This document shows positions 32,350-42,808 of a DNA stretch of 64,000 bases, piece after piece. The translations under genes were made by a program, and so were the position numbers. Positions within the stretch are counted from its first letter, which is position 1. Each line of letters starts with the position of its first letter. The notes under the pieces are model-generated. The model saw nothing but the letters and a program-made list of their open reading frames with translations, had not been told where the DNA came from and made no database searches. Origin of the DNA: Cinnamomum chago (Eukaryota > Streptophyta > Magnoliopsida > Laurales > Lauraceae); the NCBI GenBank assembly GCA_038049695.1, contig CP142458.1:44485501-44549500 (forward strand). The letters are read 5' to 3'.

Positions 32350-33392
32350 TCTTTTTATTTTTTGTCTTTTTTTCTGTTAATGGGCTGGATCCGGGGTCGG
32401 GCTTGGATCAGACCCAAACTGCCAAAAGGTCAGGCCCAAACTGGGAGGCCTGGTTGATTTTTCTGCAAGTGGGCTGGATTCAGGTTGAAGCTCAGGTCAG
32501 ACCTAAACTCAGGTTAGGCCTAGTTGCAACTCAAGCCCAAAGCAGTAAACTGGGTTCGGTTTTGCCTGGGAACAATACCTGTGAAGAAATACCCTGCTAC
32601 AGTCGTGCAGTAAAAGAATTGAAAGAGGCAGGCTCTTACTTTTTATTCAACTGCTCAGCTCGGAGAAAAGAGAGGAGTGCTGGGCGATGGAGGCAGCAGT
32701 GGTGCTTGCGCTGCTGGACGTTGGCTTGCTGCTGTTGACGGCTGGAGACGAGCACTGGAGGTACAATCGACAGGTGCCAGGTATGCTTTCTGCAACTGGT
32801 TCTCCTTCTCTTTTCTCTTCTGCTCTCTGTTTTTTTTTTCTCTGCTGGTTTCTATCTTCTTCTGCTCTCTATTTTTTTTTTTCCTATTTCTTTGCTGTTC
32901 CTTTTCTTCTCTTTCTGTACTGTTTTTTTTTTTGGTTTCTGATGGGTGAGTTTTGACAAGGCTGGAGGGACAAAGGCAGAGCGTGGGTGCCTTTGGGTTC
33001 AAGGGAGGCTGACAGCTGGCTTTTGGGTTTTGGTAATGCAGACGGAAGGTTTGGGTTTTTGGCCCAATGGGATTTTTGAGGATTGGGGTTTTGGGAGTCT
33101 GGGTACTAGGATGGGTTCGATTTGGGTTTGGTAAGGGTTCGGTGGTGCTGGGAGATGAAAGAAGGTTAAGGGATTTTGGGGTTTTGGGTTTTCGGGGAGG
33201 AGAATGGATCGGCTGGGGTGAAGGTGGACAGGATGATGGGTTTGGTCGGAATGGGGGCTGAAGGGATGAATGGATGATGAGATTGTGGATGGTGGATGTC
33301 GACAGTGATGGATGGATAAGAAGAAGATGATGAACGGAGGTGATGGGAGAAAATCCAGGAAGGACAGACGTCTCCCTGACGATCGCTCTTCG
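32350..33392 (-). other. V2 untranslated leader
   Basis: Strongly asymmetric between strands (T-rich runs around 32800-32935). It gives long spurious frames on the minus strand that are rich in Pro and Ser only because of composition. Confidence 0.7.
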
Positions 33393-33404
33393 GCTCTGAT
33401 ACCA
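33393..33404 (-). other. V2 primer-binding site (initiator tRNA-Met)
   Basis: The minus strand reads TGGTATCAGAGC, two bases from the LTR. Confidence 0.95.
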
Positions 33405-33406
33405 AT

Positions 33407-33780
33407 TGACGCAGCGATCGGGTAGATCAATCTCCCGAAGGACTGATCGAATCCAAAGATGGATTCCAGCCACTAGGGCACAAATGAAATTAGGGAACAA
33501 CCCGTAACTCATGATAACTTAGAGGAAACTCTTGATTAATTGATAAGCGTGTCTATTACAATGGAGCCTTCTCTATTTATAATGTAATAAGGACTCTAAA
33601 ATAGAAAGCTACTAATCCTAAAACAATAAAACAAGAAACAATCCTAATTAAATAAACTTAAAGATAAAAGTATTATGCCACAGTAGCTTCTCTGGCAATT
33701 GGGCCAGTGGGCTGAACCCAATGGACTGGGTTCGATGGCTGGGTCCATCATGTGGGCCTAGGGCCTTCAGTACTGCATCA
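33407..33780 (-). repeat. V2 5' LTR
   Basis: TGACGCAGCG to ACTGCATCA. It differs from the left LTR at only a small number of positions by eye, so the insertion is fairly recent. Confidence 0.93.
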
Positions 33781-33785
33781 CTTGA

Positions 33786-33999
33786 AGGGATCAATTTTCA
33801 ATTCATTTCTATCTTTGTAGTCAGCAATAGCTATTTAATAGTAGATGATTAATGAGAAATATATAAAAAATTATCCCCAAAATCTATGCTTGCACAAGGA
33901 GGTCTATTCCATCCCGAATTTGGACAATTTTCTCTTAAGGAGGTTTAGTCCATCCTCGAATTACGTTTCCATATTTGACATTCCACTCGATCCTTATCA
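33786..33999 (+). repeat. G0 3' LTR, part 2
   Basis: Resumes the G0 LTR after V2 and aligns to about 12990-13168 plus 28152-28177, ending CCTTATCA. Confidence 0.84.
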
Positions 34000-34322
34000 T
34001 AAGCCTTCTACGGAACAATAACATTCACAGTTGAGATTTTCAGTGAAACATAATACAAAGTATAATATTTTTAAGATTAGTTGAGATTTTCAGTGAAACA
34101 CAATACAAAGTATAATATTTTTAAGATTAGTTGAGATTTTCAGTGAAACACAATACAAAGTATAATATTTTTAAGATAAAAGGCAGTCAAAACCATTATT
34201 TTACCAAAAAGCCTCAGAACAGCCATTGCAAATTTATCTTACTCTGTACATAGTTTATAATTCAGTTTTCCTTGTTACTCTTTCAATCCCCTCATCATTT
34301 CCTCTTATAAAGCGAGCAATAA
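34000..34322. other. unique-looking DNA, possibly intronic
   Basis: Apart from the triplicated 50-mer, no coding, RNA or transposon signal. It lies upstream of the AP180-like exon and would be intron if the gene continues leftwards. Confidence 0.45.
34031..34178. repeat. 50-bp tandem repeat, three copies
   Basis: TTGAGATTTTCAGTGAAACA recurs at 34031, 34081 and 34131 with almost perfect identity through each 50-base unit. Confidence 0.95.
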
Positions 34323-37300
34323 TGTCACGCCCCCAAAATTGAAACCGGGGTTATGCATGAGATTTGGGCCAATTAAAATTTTTCCAACATTAATCAAATG
34401 CAACATGGCCCCAATCATGTCCTACATGATCGAAGTCCGCGGTGAGATATAAATATCTGCTCGGTAACCGTAAAACACAGTGGAACATCATATTAAACAA
34501 ATGGTACGATATAATATCTCAGAGTATGCACATCTTTCTTTTCTATAGTTTAAGTTTAGCAAAAGATAGCAAAAGTATATTAATTAATGGCTTCTATCAA
34601 AACCTAAGCTGAAAGAGAATAAATACGAACTAACCAAAGTATGAAGGCACTCGTGTGCTGGTCACGACAACAATACTGTCGACACATAACTCGTACTCAC
34701 CATCAGGCTAAATTACCTGAAGCGACGCCCCACTTTCCCAAAGGTAATTGTACCCGGTACCTATGCACCAAGAGGCATCAGACACGACGGTCGGCAGGCA
34801 GATATAAATATAAAACATCAATAGATATGCAGAACGAATCAGAGTAAACGATAAACAAGATCATAAGACATTCATAGCATCCTGATCGTATGAAGTGCCT
34901 AGCATTCGAATCAATTTCAATCTAACATAAACATCTAGCAAGATAGGCGGTCCACATATGCTAATTACCACGGGATAGTATCATTGCCCTCCCATACTCA
35001 CATTGAGTCGTGGTGGAGATATCAAGACACATGATATACATGGCAACAAGACACGGGATAAAAAGCCCGACAAACAAGACACATGATAAATCTTGGCAAC
35101 AAGACACGGTAATGACCCAGCAACGAGCAAGATAGATTCCAAATCGTACTGCGCAGACGTTCATTAAGGTCCTCACACGGATGGTGCCCCATCTGTGTTG
35201 GGCGATATACAGCTGAGTGGTGCCTGACACAAAGATTCCTAGACAATAGTGGGGGGGCTAGGCCTTTTTGCGTGAACAAGATTCATCAACAAAAGAGAGA
35301 CTACTTTCCATTATGAAGTCAAGATCAATCAAGATTGAGATAGGTTGTAACCCGATACAACCTGATTAATCGTGAAAGACGTCGGCTCAAAACATCTTCA
35401 TATATAGTCAAATGAGTCCAAAAAGGTAGCCAAGGTCTCACCTAAGTCCGTACAAGATAGGGTCTAAAAGGCCTTTCCAAAAGGTGCCACGATTCATTCG
35501 GTCGACCCAGCCGTTGGTCAATACCCGGTCGACCCGACCCAGTTTAGTCGACCGGAAGTTGTAAACAAATGGAGTGTACGGTGTTTTTTATCAGGCTCCA
35601 GGGAGCCTGACTGTATGTGGCCGGTCGACCTGGTCTCTTTGGCCGGTCGACCGCATACACTGCAGTTAGAGAACCTCAGTTCTATAACTGAAGTGAAATG
35701 GGTGGAAACCCCTTTTCAAAATCCCAGAACATGTAATCAGTCAATATGAAGGGCCTAACCCTTCCATTCTAATCCTGCAAACAAAGAGAATAGGGCGTTG
35801 CCCTCTCCACATACATCCATACCCACTCTCATCAAGTCCATTCAAACCAACAACCATCCCATTCAATCTATCCATCCAATTAAGAAACCATTTCATTAAA
35901 CATATAGATCCCATTATCATGTTTTCAAACATCTAAGGTATCAATGAGCATGTGGTCATCTAAATCATCATCAATCATCAAATCAAAGGGGAGACGAACA
36001 TATCTAAGCATATATATAAATCTCTACTTGCCTTTGGTTGAAAATGCCCAAATCCACAAATCCTAGCTCCATAGCTCAACAAACCAAACCTAAGGGATAA
36101 TTAGCAAAATAAAACTAAATTAAAACATAAACCAAAAGAAAGGGGAGCAAGCTCTAAGCTATCTAGCACACTACTACACCCAAAATACATTAACCCAAAC
36201 CTAAGGGAAAAGAGGGGCTTACCATACAGATGGGTGGATGGAGTGGTGGCTTGAAATTGAGGAAGAGATGCTCGCGGGGTCCATGCGAAGATGGTGATGA
36301 TCGGAGGTGCTGGGGCTGCCTTTGCAGTCCATTTCCAGCAAGGTGGGTGAGAGAGATTGAAAGAAAGAGAATGAGGGATGGGACTGAAATTGAGATGGGG
36401 AGGTTGTGGGGCACACTTGATTGGTGGCCCACTAAATTGGTGGTGATGGGGATCTTGGTGGTCCATTGGATGTAAGAACGAATGAAGACAAAAAGTGAAG
36501 GAAGGAATTAAAAGAGAGAAAGAGATAGAAAATGGGGAGGTGGGGTCTCACGTGAATAGTGAAATGGGTGGGGGATTCAATCCATGGAACAAGGAGATGG
36601 GAGAAAGAGAAAGAAATAGAGAAAACAGAGGAAGAGAGAGAGTGAAATGGTGAGATGGGTAAGTCAACTCACGTTGACAGTGAGTGGGGTGAGAAAGAAA
36701 GAAATGAAAGAAAGATAGTAAGAGAGAGAGAATGAGATGGGTGAGGGGTACCTCACGTTGGCAGCAAGGGGGTGGAGGGAGAGATGAGAGAAAAAGAAAG
36801 AAAACAGAGAAGGAAGAGAGAAACAGAGAAGGGGGAAATGGGGGAAAAACAGAGAGGTGGGGTTGCCGCGAGCTGGGAAGAGGGAGAGAGATGGAGTGGG
36901 TTGGGTTCGCCGGAGATGGGGAAGCTTGGCGGTGGTGCAGGTGATGGCGCCGAGATAGTGGGGCAGCAACGGTTGGGAGAGGGAGATGAGAAGAGATGGG
37001 AGAAGGAGAGGAGTCCGGTGGTGGTGATGGTGGCGGCGGTGTCGGTGGCAGCGGCGTCACGACGGAGGGAGAACGAGAGAAGAAGAAAAGTGGGAGAAGG
37101 GGTTGCTGTGTTGTGAAAGGGGGGAAAAATGAGGCAGATGGAATGAGATGGGGAGGTGGTCCATCGTGACCTAGTAAAGGGAAATGGGGAAAGTGAGGTG
37201 GGTGGGGGATTTGCACGTGGGTTAAAGGGTGGGGTATGATGGGAGTGAGATGATGGGGTAGGGTTCACATTGGATTAGGTTAGGTGGGGTGGGGTTTGAC

Positions 37301-37645
37301 TTTTGGGAAATAATAAAATAAGCTTAGGTGGGTTCTGGTTAGGTCAAGTTTTGGGTCGGGTTCTAGGGTCCGGATCGGGATGCAACAGAAGGACAAAGTC
37401 CAGGAAATTAGGTAATCTACCCAATGGTGCCAAAATCTCGAAAAGCGGAAAATACTAAAAAGCCCTCGGAACTTTCCGGGAATAACGACACATGCCTACT
37501 GTACCCAAACGGCTTGGATCTCAACCCAACTTCGCACGCGCGATCCTAAAGATTAATCGAAGCTATTTGGCTTATAAACGAGTTTAATTAGCTAAAAGTA
37601 CAATTAACTAAGCTAATTACAATCTTGGAATTTTGGGATGTTACA
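34323..37645 (-). mobile_element. T4: solo LTR of Tekay/Del-type Gypsy element
   Basis: A 3.3 kb segment from TGTCACGCCCCC to GGGATGTTACA with TG and CA ends, flanked by AATAA (34318-34322) and AGTAA (37646-37650). No internal coding region, primer site or second LTR is present, so it is a solo LTR left by recombination. Termini and layout resemble T1 and T2 LTRs, including an ACACGACGGTYNGGCAGG segment near 34780. The part 36230-37300 is purine-rich on the plus strand and yields long false frames on the minus strand. Confidence 0.78.
35499..35655. repeat. GTCGAC palindrome cluster in the T4 LTR
   Basis: Five GTCGAC hexamers occur within about 160 bases, mostly as CCGGTCGACC. Density is far above expectation for a 6-mer. 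Similar blocks occur in other elements of the window. Confidence 0.85.
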
Positions 37646-37650
37646 AGTAA

Positions 37651-37797
37651 CAATGGTACTGTGTCTTTTTGATAACCAATCAGGTGAAATATTACTTCTA
37701 ATTATCCATTTTACAATGTTAATTTATCAGGACTTTTTTTCTCCTTAATCCACATCTCATTCATGATGCTTCATTGTTTCGTAACTTATGCTGACAG
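37651..37797 (+). other. 3' end of an intron of the AP180-like gene
   Basis: T-rich sequence ending ATGCTGACAG at 37797, a good plant acceptor. Solo LTR T4 sits just upstream, so the insertion is in this intron if the gene is intact. Confidence 0.7.
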
Positions 37798-38145
37798 GCC
37801 GGTGGGCTGGATCAGCTTACACTGGATAGCTTATATGATGATGCATTGAGGCAAACAAACCAGAACGTGAGCTATAATCCATGGGAGGCAGCACCTATGG
37901 CTGGTCCCGTGATGCCACAATTTATGCATGACCCATTCTATGCATCTAATGCAGTAGCTGCACCACCTTCAGTGCAGATGGCTGCCATGGTCAACCAACA
38001 GCAGGCCTTCTTGTTGCAGCAGCAGATGATGGGCCATCCACCACAACAGACACTGAATCCATTTAGCAATCTGTACAACGCAGGAGTCCAACCATATGGC
38101 TCGGGCATGCCACCGCCTTACAATCCATACACGGGTCTCATTTAG
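37798..38145 (+). CDS. C-terminal exon of AP180/PICALM-type ANTH clathrin-assembly protein
   Basis: 115 codons plus stop, open from the acceptor AG at 37796-37797. The product begins AGGLDQLTLDSLYDDALR and ends NPYTGLI, which I recognise as the C-terminus of plant clathrin-assembly proteins with an N-terminal ANTH domain (Arabidopsis PICALM1-like group). Such proteins bind membrane phosphoinositides through ANTH and recruit clathrin and adaptors at the plasma membrane during endocytosis. Short adaptor motifs are visible: SYNPWE, DPFY (DPF, AP-2 appendage type) and NPFSNL (NPF, EH-domain type). Gln and Met-rich stretches separate them, as usual in this disordered tail. The ANTH domain exons (about 300 residues) are not visible in the window and should lie upstream beyond the nested elements, or the exon is a remnant. 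I see no stop or frameshift, which favours a live gene. Confidence 0.88.
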   Translation, partial: AGGLDQLTLDSLYDDALRQTNQNVSYNPWEAAPMAGPVMPQFMHDPFYASNAVAAPPSVQMAAMVNQQQAFLLQQQMMGHPPQQTLNPFSNLYNAGVQPYGSGMPPPYNPYTGLI

Positions 38146-38490
38146 AGACGGAATAATAGCAGATTCCTACAACGGGAAGAGCCAGAAAACATCCCACGGA
38201 ATATTGAGGCTCAAAATAGGAATCTCAATGGCTTTGGTTGATTTATTAATTATGCAGACACGGGTCGGTTTTCAATAATGTCTTGAGATCTTGTGAATTA
38301 TTTTGGATTTATAGGTCTGTTCCATAGTGAATGCTTATATAGATGCTTATTTTGTGTAATTTTTATTTTTTGTATCTTCTTGTAGAGGATATTGCATGAG
38401 GTGACTCTTCTGTGATTAATGTTTTTCCCTCCCTGTATTATGGATTCTTGTATTGTTGGATGAATTAAAGCATTTGTAGGGGTAACCCGA
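38146..38490 (+). other. 3' untranslated region of the AP180-like gene
   Basis: Follows the TAG at 38143-38145. It is T-rich with TTGTGTAATTTTTATTTTTTG and a GAATTAAAGCATTTG segment near 38460 that could act as a polyadenylation signal. The limits are a guess. Confidence 0.5.
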
Positions 38491-39160
38491 TTGCGGTGAG
38501 TTCCTTGTGACTTTTACGCTTCTGATTCACCATATGAGAGATCGATGATGGAAAAGTTTTAGTACAAACATTTTTTAATTGCTCAAATGCCTGCAATAGA
38601 GATTTGACGTCCCTGACTGAATATCCAGGCAGCCAAAACTAAGGTTACTTTCAGATGGGCCCTAAAGATTCTGGTTGAGAGGGGATTGGAATTGACTGGC
38701 TTGTGAGTGTTGACCCGTGTCCTTGCTAACCATGGTTACTATGATGCGTTTGACTTCGTATCATCTTGCTTATGGATTTTAACTTTTTGGGCCTGTGTGC
38801 CTGCGGCAGGTTTAGATTCGAACCTAGATTGGGGATATTCATTAGCCATTTTTCTTGAGAAGAATCAGTTAAAAAGTCCGCAATAAGCTTCCTGCCCATT
38901 TGGAAATTTTTGTGGATGAGAAATGATTATATTTTACCTGCCCAAGTTTTCCCTTTGCTTTTTATTTTTTAAAATTTTCTGCTTTGTGTGATGTATGCTC
39001 CTTTTTTTTAATATAATTCTAATGTTACAGTTAAAAAGAAAAAAAATATATTACAAGTGACAACTGTGAGTTCTGTACATGCAAGTAAAATCTGAATCAG
39101 GAGCCCTACTTAATGCAAATTTAGACCCTGGGAAAAATACTATTCTAGTTATACAAGAGT
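38491..39160. other. intergenic, no feature seen
   Basis: AT-rich DNA with poly-T and poly-A runs (around 39001-39050) and no credible frame, tRNA or transposon motif. Confidence 0.5.
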
Positions 39161-39642
39161 GCGATATTGCACGGCCACATCGCCAGTTTTTCAAAGAAGG
39201 AAATTTCAGCGAGCTTCACTACATTCTTGGGCACAACATCTAGGACTTATATCAATTTCTTTTCAACAAATTTTTTTTTTTCTTATCGACGAGAAAACAT
39301 GGAATGAGACCTCAGTAAAACAACTCAAAACCCCACCGAATGTAGGAGTTTAATTCATTACTTGTGCGATATCGCATAGCCACTTGGCAAGCTCCCCAAA
39401 GCATAAAATTTTAGTGAGCTTCAGTGCATTCTTAGGCACAACACCTGAGACTGTATTCAATTTTTTATCAGTTCATTTTTTTTTTCCCTTATCAACGAGA
39501 AAAACATGGAATAAGATATCAGAAAAAACAACTCAAAATTCCACCAAATTTGGGAGTCTTATTCATTGCTTCTTGTGCGATATTGTACAATCACTTGGAC
39601 AGTTCCCCAGAGCATGAAATTACAATGAGCTTCACTGCATTC
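39161..39642. repeat. tandem repeat, unit about 204-212 bp, two copies plus a truncated third
   Basis: GCGATAT starts units at 39161, 39365 and 39577. Each has TTYAGYGAGCTTCAYTRCATTC, a poly-T stretch and CAACTCAAAAYYCCACC. The third copy ends after GCTTCACTGCATTC where S1 begins. The units differ by many substitutions, so the array is old. Confidence 0.88.
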
Positions 39643-40926
39643 TGAAAGTCCGGGATCCGAACCCTAAAGTGGGGGTGAATAGGGTGAGCTTGACTTAGTG
39701 ACCAATTATTCCAAAATTTAACTTATTTAAAACAATTACTCACAAGTGATGACATAGAACAAAAGTGCAGAAGTTAACAAAAATAATCACCACAAAGTAT
39801 TCACCGTAACACAATGATTTATCATCCACTACTGACTTGTGATACTATATACCATCGGATTTCCACTATCTATGCTTTTCAATAGCCTAAGCAATAAGCT
39901 TTACAACATGCTTTTCAAGGCTAAGCAACAACCTTATAATAACTTTCCAAGGCTAAGCAATAATCTCTTGGGTTTTTATGGTTCACTCATAACCTTTACA
40001 CTAATGCTTTTCTAAGGCTAAGCAATAACCTATAACTCTAAGAATGGTTGTCTCTAAGAAGTGTCCACACAACACTTGAAGAGATACAGTTTAAGCTCAA
40101 TTACAAAGCCTCTTAATTAGGCGGATATGAAATTGTAAATCTAACTCAACACATACACTATATGAATACAAAGATGAATGCTCTATGTGTATGAATGAAA
40201 ACTTCAATCAAGCTTAGAAATGATAGCTCAATGAATATAAGCTTAAAGCTTTTGAAAGTTTAAATCACAAATGTTTTGATTGAAGTGAAAATGCTAATCA
40301 CATGTTTTTTAAATAAACAATTTGTCAAGATATGACTTATCAAGTTATGCACGTTGTATTGAAATTTCAAATCTAAAACATGTGATGCATGAGCATAGTT
40401 GTTTTCAAAACAAAATTAGTTTGCCTATGTGTTCATGGAATAAAAACAACTAACTAGAGATTCAACCAAGTATGAGATTCATGCTATGAGAGAAATCAAA
40501 GTTTTAACAAAGCATGAAACCATTATGATATGAAAGTTAAGACAAACTTGGTTTGAATCTAAATAAAGAATCCAAAACAACAAAGAAACTCAAAATGAAT
40601 TACATGTAATGGATTCGTCAAATCATAGTTAGCATGCTAAAATAGATTTACTAATCATTTAAACAAAGCATGAAAACATATGATAAGGAAAACTAAGCTT
40701 ACTTAGACGATTTACTCATGATTCCAAGCTTTATCTTCCCTTTATGATCATCTAGCCTTTCTTAGCTCATTCCCCTTTGTTAGGCCTCAAAACACCTTAA
40801 GGAGTAACTCTTGGTTTCTTAATTTTGGCCTTGGAATGAGCTGGTTATAGAGAAAAAGTTGTCCAATGGCTATCTGGTCGGTTAACCGACTTCAAGTTCG
40901 GTTAATCGAACTCCCAACGATAAAAT
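39643..40926 (-). mobile_element. S1: partial LTR of a palindrome-bearing family, cut by C2
   Basis: Starts TGAAAGTCCGGGATCCGAACCC and aligns over its length with S3 and, in reverse complement, with S2. It contains the degenerate repeat built on AAGGCTAAGCAATAACCT and, near 40890-40918, GGTTAACC-type palindromes. About 600 bases of the LTR end are missing because Copia element C2 interrupts it. Family assignment (Copia, possibly Sirevirus) rests on the LTR style only. Confidence 0.75.
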
Positions 40927-42571
40927 TATTAGTTTGTATGGTCTTAATCCATCGGATGATGTAATAAATTGATTAATTCTTTATTTATTAATAATATCAT
41001 GCTTTCCTTTCATGTGATGAATGGTGTTTTATTACTTTATGAACATAACCAATACATATAACATAATGGTTCATGAGATGAATCGAGTCCCATTAGTATA
41101 TTAGATGTGGGCATCTCATGTGATAAGGTTGTGGCACTTTGATTACTATGAGATAGTGTGATTTGTCTCGATCATTAGAATGTAAGATTCTGGATCATGG
41201 TACTGGTACATAAGATGTATTGAAGGACCATGAGAAGCACCTTATGGAATACTGTCTTTATTTTTAAGGTTTGTTCTCATAATTCCCTAACAATAGACTC
41301 TCAATCTTGAAACATTGATGGACTCAAGTTTCTGTCTATTCATTTGCTTTGAGTCACCAATGAGTGAGGCCAACTGTAGGTCATTACCTCAGTGTCTTGG
41401 GTACGGGTAGTAGGACTGTGAGAACATTCAATGATCAAGATGGAATCTATCTATATCATCCCCCTGTGCCAATTAATAGATTTATCATTGGTAAGTGCGC
41501 ACCCATCTCGATTAAGACTTAATTGGATGATACTGATGATCACTGTGATTAATTGGGGCTCAAGGATAAAAAGATGTGGATCTAAGATTGGAAGGGACAT
41601 GTTTAATCCAATTGATCCATGGATATTGATAGAGGGGCCTACTTGTGGTAATTGAGAAGTTTAGGGTTTTCTTTGTAATATATTTCTAAGACTGGAGTGT
41701 AATTGCATTTATATAGTGGTGTTACTTGCAATTAACTGTGGGCCCGGATTGCACATGAGATGTGGGGTCGCGGTGTCCCAGTTTGGAGCCAGCTTTCTAT
41801 GGAATCCCTAGTGGTCCCCACGCTAGCCCAAGTAATTAGCAAATTACTAATTCTACTTGAACTCTAAAAGGAATGAAATAGAAAGTTATTATTTCTATTT
41901 GAAGTGAGACTTCTAATAGTGGTAATAGTAGGTTACTAATTGTTGTGGAAGTGAGACTTTTATAATAATTACAAATGAGAAAATTACTAATTCTTAGTAG
42001 AAGTAGGACTTCTATTTTAATTAGTAAGAGAAGAGGTTGCCAAGCTATAAAAGGAGAGGAAAAGGGGTTGGGCGTCCCATGTTTTGTTCCATGCCCAAGG
42101 AGAGTCACACCCAAGAGTTGGACGTCCTTCTCAAGTGCAAGAGTTGCACGCCCACTTCTCTTTCTTGTCTTCCGGTTCCTTAAGAGCTTTTAGTTGGTTT
42201 TCTCTTGAAGATCCCTCCATTCTTCTTGAGAAAAGAGATCTGATTGCGGGTCATAGCATGGAAGACAACAAGGTCTAGAGATCCTAATTTGCTTCAAGAA
42301 GAGTTCTTGTTCAAACTTATTGTCTTCTTCTCCATTACAGCGTTACCGGGCTCCATAGGTATAATCTACTTCTCTATATGTTGTGGATTGTTTGTGGTTG
42401 CATGGTGCTGCTATTTCTATCTTCTAGATAGAGTTTATTGCTGTACATGGTTGATGAGATTGAGTGATTGGATCATGGATGTGGTTTATGGCCTTATGAG
42501 TACTTGATCCCTGAGTCAAGTGAGTCAAAAAGTTTTGAAAACCTATCCACGAGGCCCACCTACTTCCAACA
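40927..42571 (+). repeat. C2 5' LTR
   Basis: TATTAGTTTGTATGG to CTACTTCCAACA. The start is TA rather than TG, the same in the 3' LTR at 47913, so the change precedes insertion. It is 1645 bases. Confidence 0.88.
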
Positions 42572-42573
42572 AT

Positions 42574-42586
42574 TTGTATCAGAGTC
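42574..42586 (+). other. C2 primer-binding site, degraded
   Basis: TTGTATCAGAGTC against the initiator tRNA-Met complement TGGTATCAGAGC, just after the LTR. Confidence 0.75.
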
Positions 42587-42808
42587 ATACCTCATCTTTA
42601 ATCATGTTAGGTCAGTAGTCTAGATCTAGTCTTTGCATGAGATGTGAAGAGGATAGACCTAGGGCTTTGTAAGGATCAGATTTGATGTGTGTATGCATAT
42701 TGTATCTTGTATAAATGCAACAGAAAGGACTGGTTCGGACAAGAAAAGTGTTTTCTGCAGGAATTCCAAGCAGGTCGCTCGAGCTGACCTCCTTTCGCTC
42801 GAGTGGAT

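Larger units (their letters stand above)
30322..33780 (-). mobile_element. V2: internally deleted Gypsy element in the G0 3' LTR
   Basis: LTRs at 30322-30696 (375 bp) and 33407-33780 (374 bp) are near identical, flanked by CTTGG and CTTGA (33781-33785). The primer-binding site TGGTATCAGAGC is on the minus strand at 33393-33404, and a polypurine tract (C18 on the plus strand) follows the left LTR. The 2.7 kb interior has a leader, gag and protease traces but no RT, RNase H or integrase core, so it could only move with help. LTR layout and gag-protease order resemble V1 but the LTR sequence differs. Confidence 0.92.
12727..33999 (+). mobile_element. G0: old Ty3/Gypsy element, split by later insertions
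   Basis: The 5' LTR is 12727-13168 continued at 28152-28177, and the 3' LTR is 30072-30321 continued at 33786-33999. Removing the insertions gives LTRs of about 468 and 464 bases. A primer-binding site complementary to initiator tRNA-Met follows the 5' LTR and a polypurine tract precedes the 3' LTR. The internal region is under 2 kb and holds gag plus the last residues of pol, so protease, RT, RNase H and nearly all of integrase are gone. The flanking pentamers TGGGC (12722-12726) and TAAGC (34000-34004) fit a target duplication with two transitions, so that boundary is less certain. Confidence 0.82.

Noticed and set aside
32655-33512. 285-codon minus-strand frame and overlapping frames on both strands
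   Set aside because: It crosses the V2 LTR edge and primer site and consists of low-complexity Pro, Ser, Lys and Glu tracts from the strand-asymmetric leader.
36548-37268. Long minus-strand frames of 171 and 222 codons
   Set aside because: They are Pro, Ser, Leu and Phe runs caused by a purine-rich plus strand inside the T4 LTR; three overlapping phases are open at once and no domain is visible.
34323-37645. T4 as a complete small retrotransposon
   Set aside because: No second LTR, primer site, polypurine tract or coding motif was found inside, and one pair of TG/CA ends with a target duplication fits a solo LTR better.
39161-39642. CRISPR-like array
   Set aside because: The units are long diverged tandem repeats without spacers, in plant nuclear DNA.
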